DNA of 6,861 nt from Frankiaceae bacterium (GTDB lineage Bacteria > Actinomycetota > Actinomycetes > JAVEEJ01), in assembly GCA_030840515.1 (NCBI GenBank), contig JAVEEJ010000075.1, positions 1 through 6,861 of the forward strand, given 5' to 3'. The position numbers and the translations under genes are program-made. Positions 6,527-6,861 of the stretch are shown here, piece by piece (position 1 is the first letter of the stretch; each line of letters begins with the position of its first letter). The notes under the pieces were generated by a model. The model made no database searches and was not told the DNA's origin. It saw nothing but the letters and a program-made list of their open reading frames with translations.

Positions 6527-6861
6527 GAGTGCTCCGCAGGGGCCGTGGTCTCGTCGGTCTCCTCAGCGAGACCCGAGTAGTTGGCGTCGGCACCGGACGG
6601 GGCGCCGCCGCTGCCCATGTAGTAGTCCTGATCCGTCGCGCCGAGTCGCATCGGGTGCGGGGGCTGCTCCATCCCGGGCATGAGCGGCGAGAGCAGGTCC
6701 TGCTTGGTGTAGATCAGCCGCTCCCGGCTCGCGTCGGCGAGCTCGTACTCGTTGCTCATCGTCAGGGCGCGAGTCGGGCACGCCTCGATGCACAGCCCGC
6801 AGAAGATGCAGCGCAGGTAGTTGATCTGGTAGACGGCGCCGTAGCGCTCACCCGGGGAGAA
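6523..6861 (-). CDS. nuoI: NADH-quinone oxidoreductase subunit I, C-terminal part (5' end cut by window edge)
   Basis: The frame is open from the right edge and gives 112 visible residues ending at the TGA that overlaps the nuoJ start. Fragment residues 18-29 read CIFCGLCIEACP, a bacterial ferredoxin-type CxxCxxCxxxCP motif, the second of the two that hold the N6a/N6b [4Fe-4S] clusters of NuoI. The preceding ERYGAVYQINYLRC and following PTRALTMSNEYELADASRERLIYTKQDLL are the usual context of this subunit. NuoI is a peripheral-arm protein that passes electrons toward the last cluster (N2) and quinone. The first cysteine motif and the N-terminus lie outside the window. The tail after the conserved core (about 35 residues, Gly/Ser/Ala/Glu-rich, ending in TTAPAEHS) is polar and low in complexity, similar in style to the NuoJ tail but without a repeat. 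Confidence 0.97.
   Translation of the reverse strand, partial: FSPGERYGAVYQINYLRCIFCGLCIEACPTRALTMSNEYELADASRERLIYTKQDLLSPLMPGMEQPPHPMRLGATDQDYYMGSGGAPSGADANYSGLAEETDETTAPAEHS
6532..6535 (-). promoter_or_regulatory. Shine-Dalgarno of nuoJ inside the nuoI 3' end
   Basis: GGAG on the minus strand sits 5 nt before the nuoJ GTG at 6526. It favours this GTG over the downstream ATG at 6481, before which only a weak match is seen. Confidence 0.55.

Noticed and set aside
1..6861. Possibility of a novel defence, mobile or biosynthetic system in the window
   Set aside because: Every base except 16 junction nucleotides is covered by conserved complex I genes and a polyprenyl synthetase. I found no inverted repeats, arrays, integrase, toxin or unknown gene.

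Overview
The window is a high-GC (roughly two-thirds G+C) stretch of bacterial chromosome that is almost entirely coding on the minus strand. Read right to left, it holds the membrane-arm half of a type I NADH dehydrogenase (respiratory complex I, nuo) operon: the C-terminal part of nuoI, complete nuoJ, nuoK, nuoL, nuoM and nuoN, then the first 75 codons of an all-trans polyprenyl diphosphate synthase that runs off the left edge. Base composition, frequent GTG starts, the long NuoJ tail after its last membrane helix, and the order nuoIJKLMN followed by a polyprenyl synthetase gene all point to an actinobacterium (Actinomycetota). The genus cannot be named from what is visible.

Layout on the minus strand: nuoI (6861-6523, 5' end missing), nuoJ (6526-5597), nuoK (5600-5301), nuoL (5297-3330), nuoM (3330-1789), nuoN (1792-239), polyprenyl synthetase (225-1, 3' end missing). 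Neighbours overlap by 4 nt (nuoI/J, J/K, M/N), overlap by 1 nt (L/M), or are 3 nt (K/L) and 13 nt (N/synthetase) apart. There is no room for internal promoters or terminators in the gaps, so this looks like one polycistronic, translationally coupled message. No gene-free stretch exceeds 13 bases.

How the genes work together: NuoI carries two [4Fe-4S] clusters that pass electrons toward quinone. NuoJ and NuoK belong to the membrane arm next to the quinone site and relay coupling charges to the three antiporter-like subunits NuoN, NuoM and NuoL, which move protons across the membrane. All the key charged residues expected in NuoK, NuoL, NuoM and NuoN are present, so the membrane arm looks functional. 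The downstream synthetase probably makes the isoprenoid tail of menaquinone, the likely electron acceptor of this complex.

This is a conserved housekeeping locus, and I see no mobile element, CRISPR array, RNA gene or novel multi-gene system. The most unusual detail is a four-unit pentapeptide repeat of the form E-x-F-[E/Q]-x, encoded by a 15-bp tandem repeat, inside a long acidic/proline-rich C-terminal tail on NuoJ. Smaller points are a non-canonical N-terminal leader on NuoL, whose start lacks a Shine-Dalgarno sequence, and the in-frame nuoK stop/nuoL start junction.
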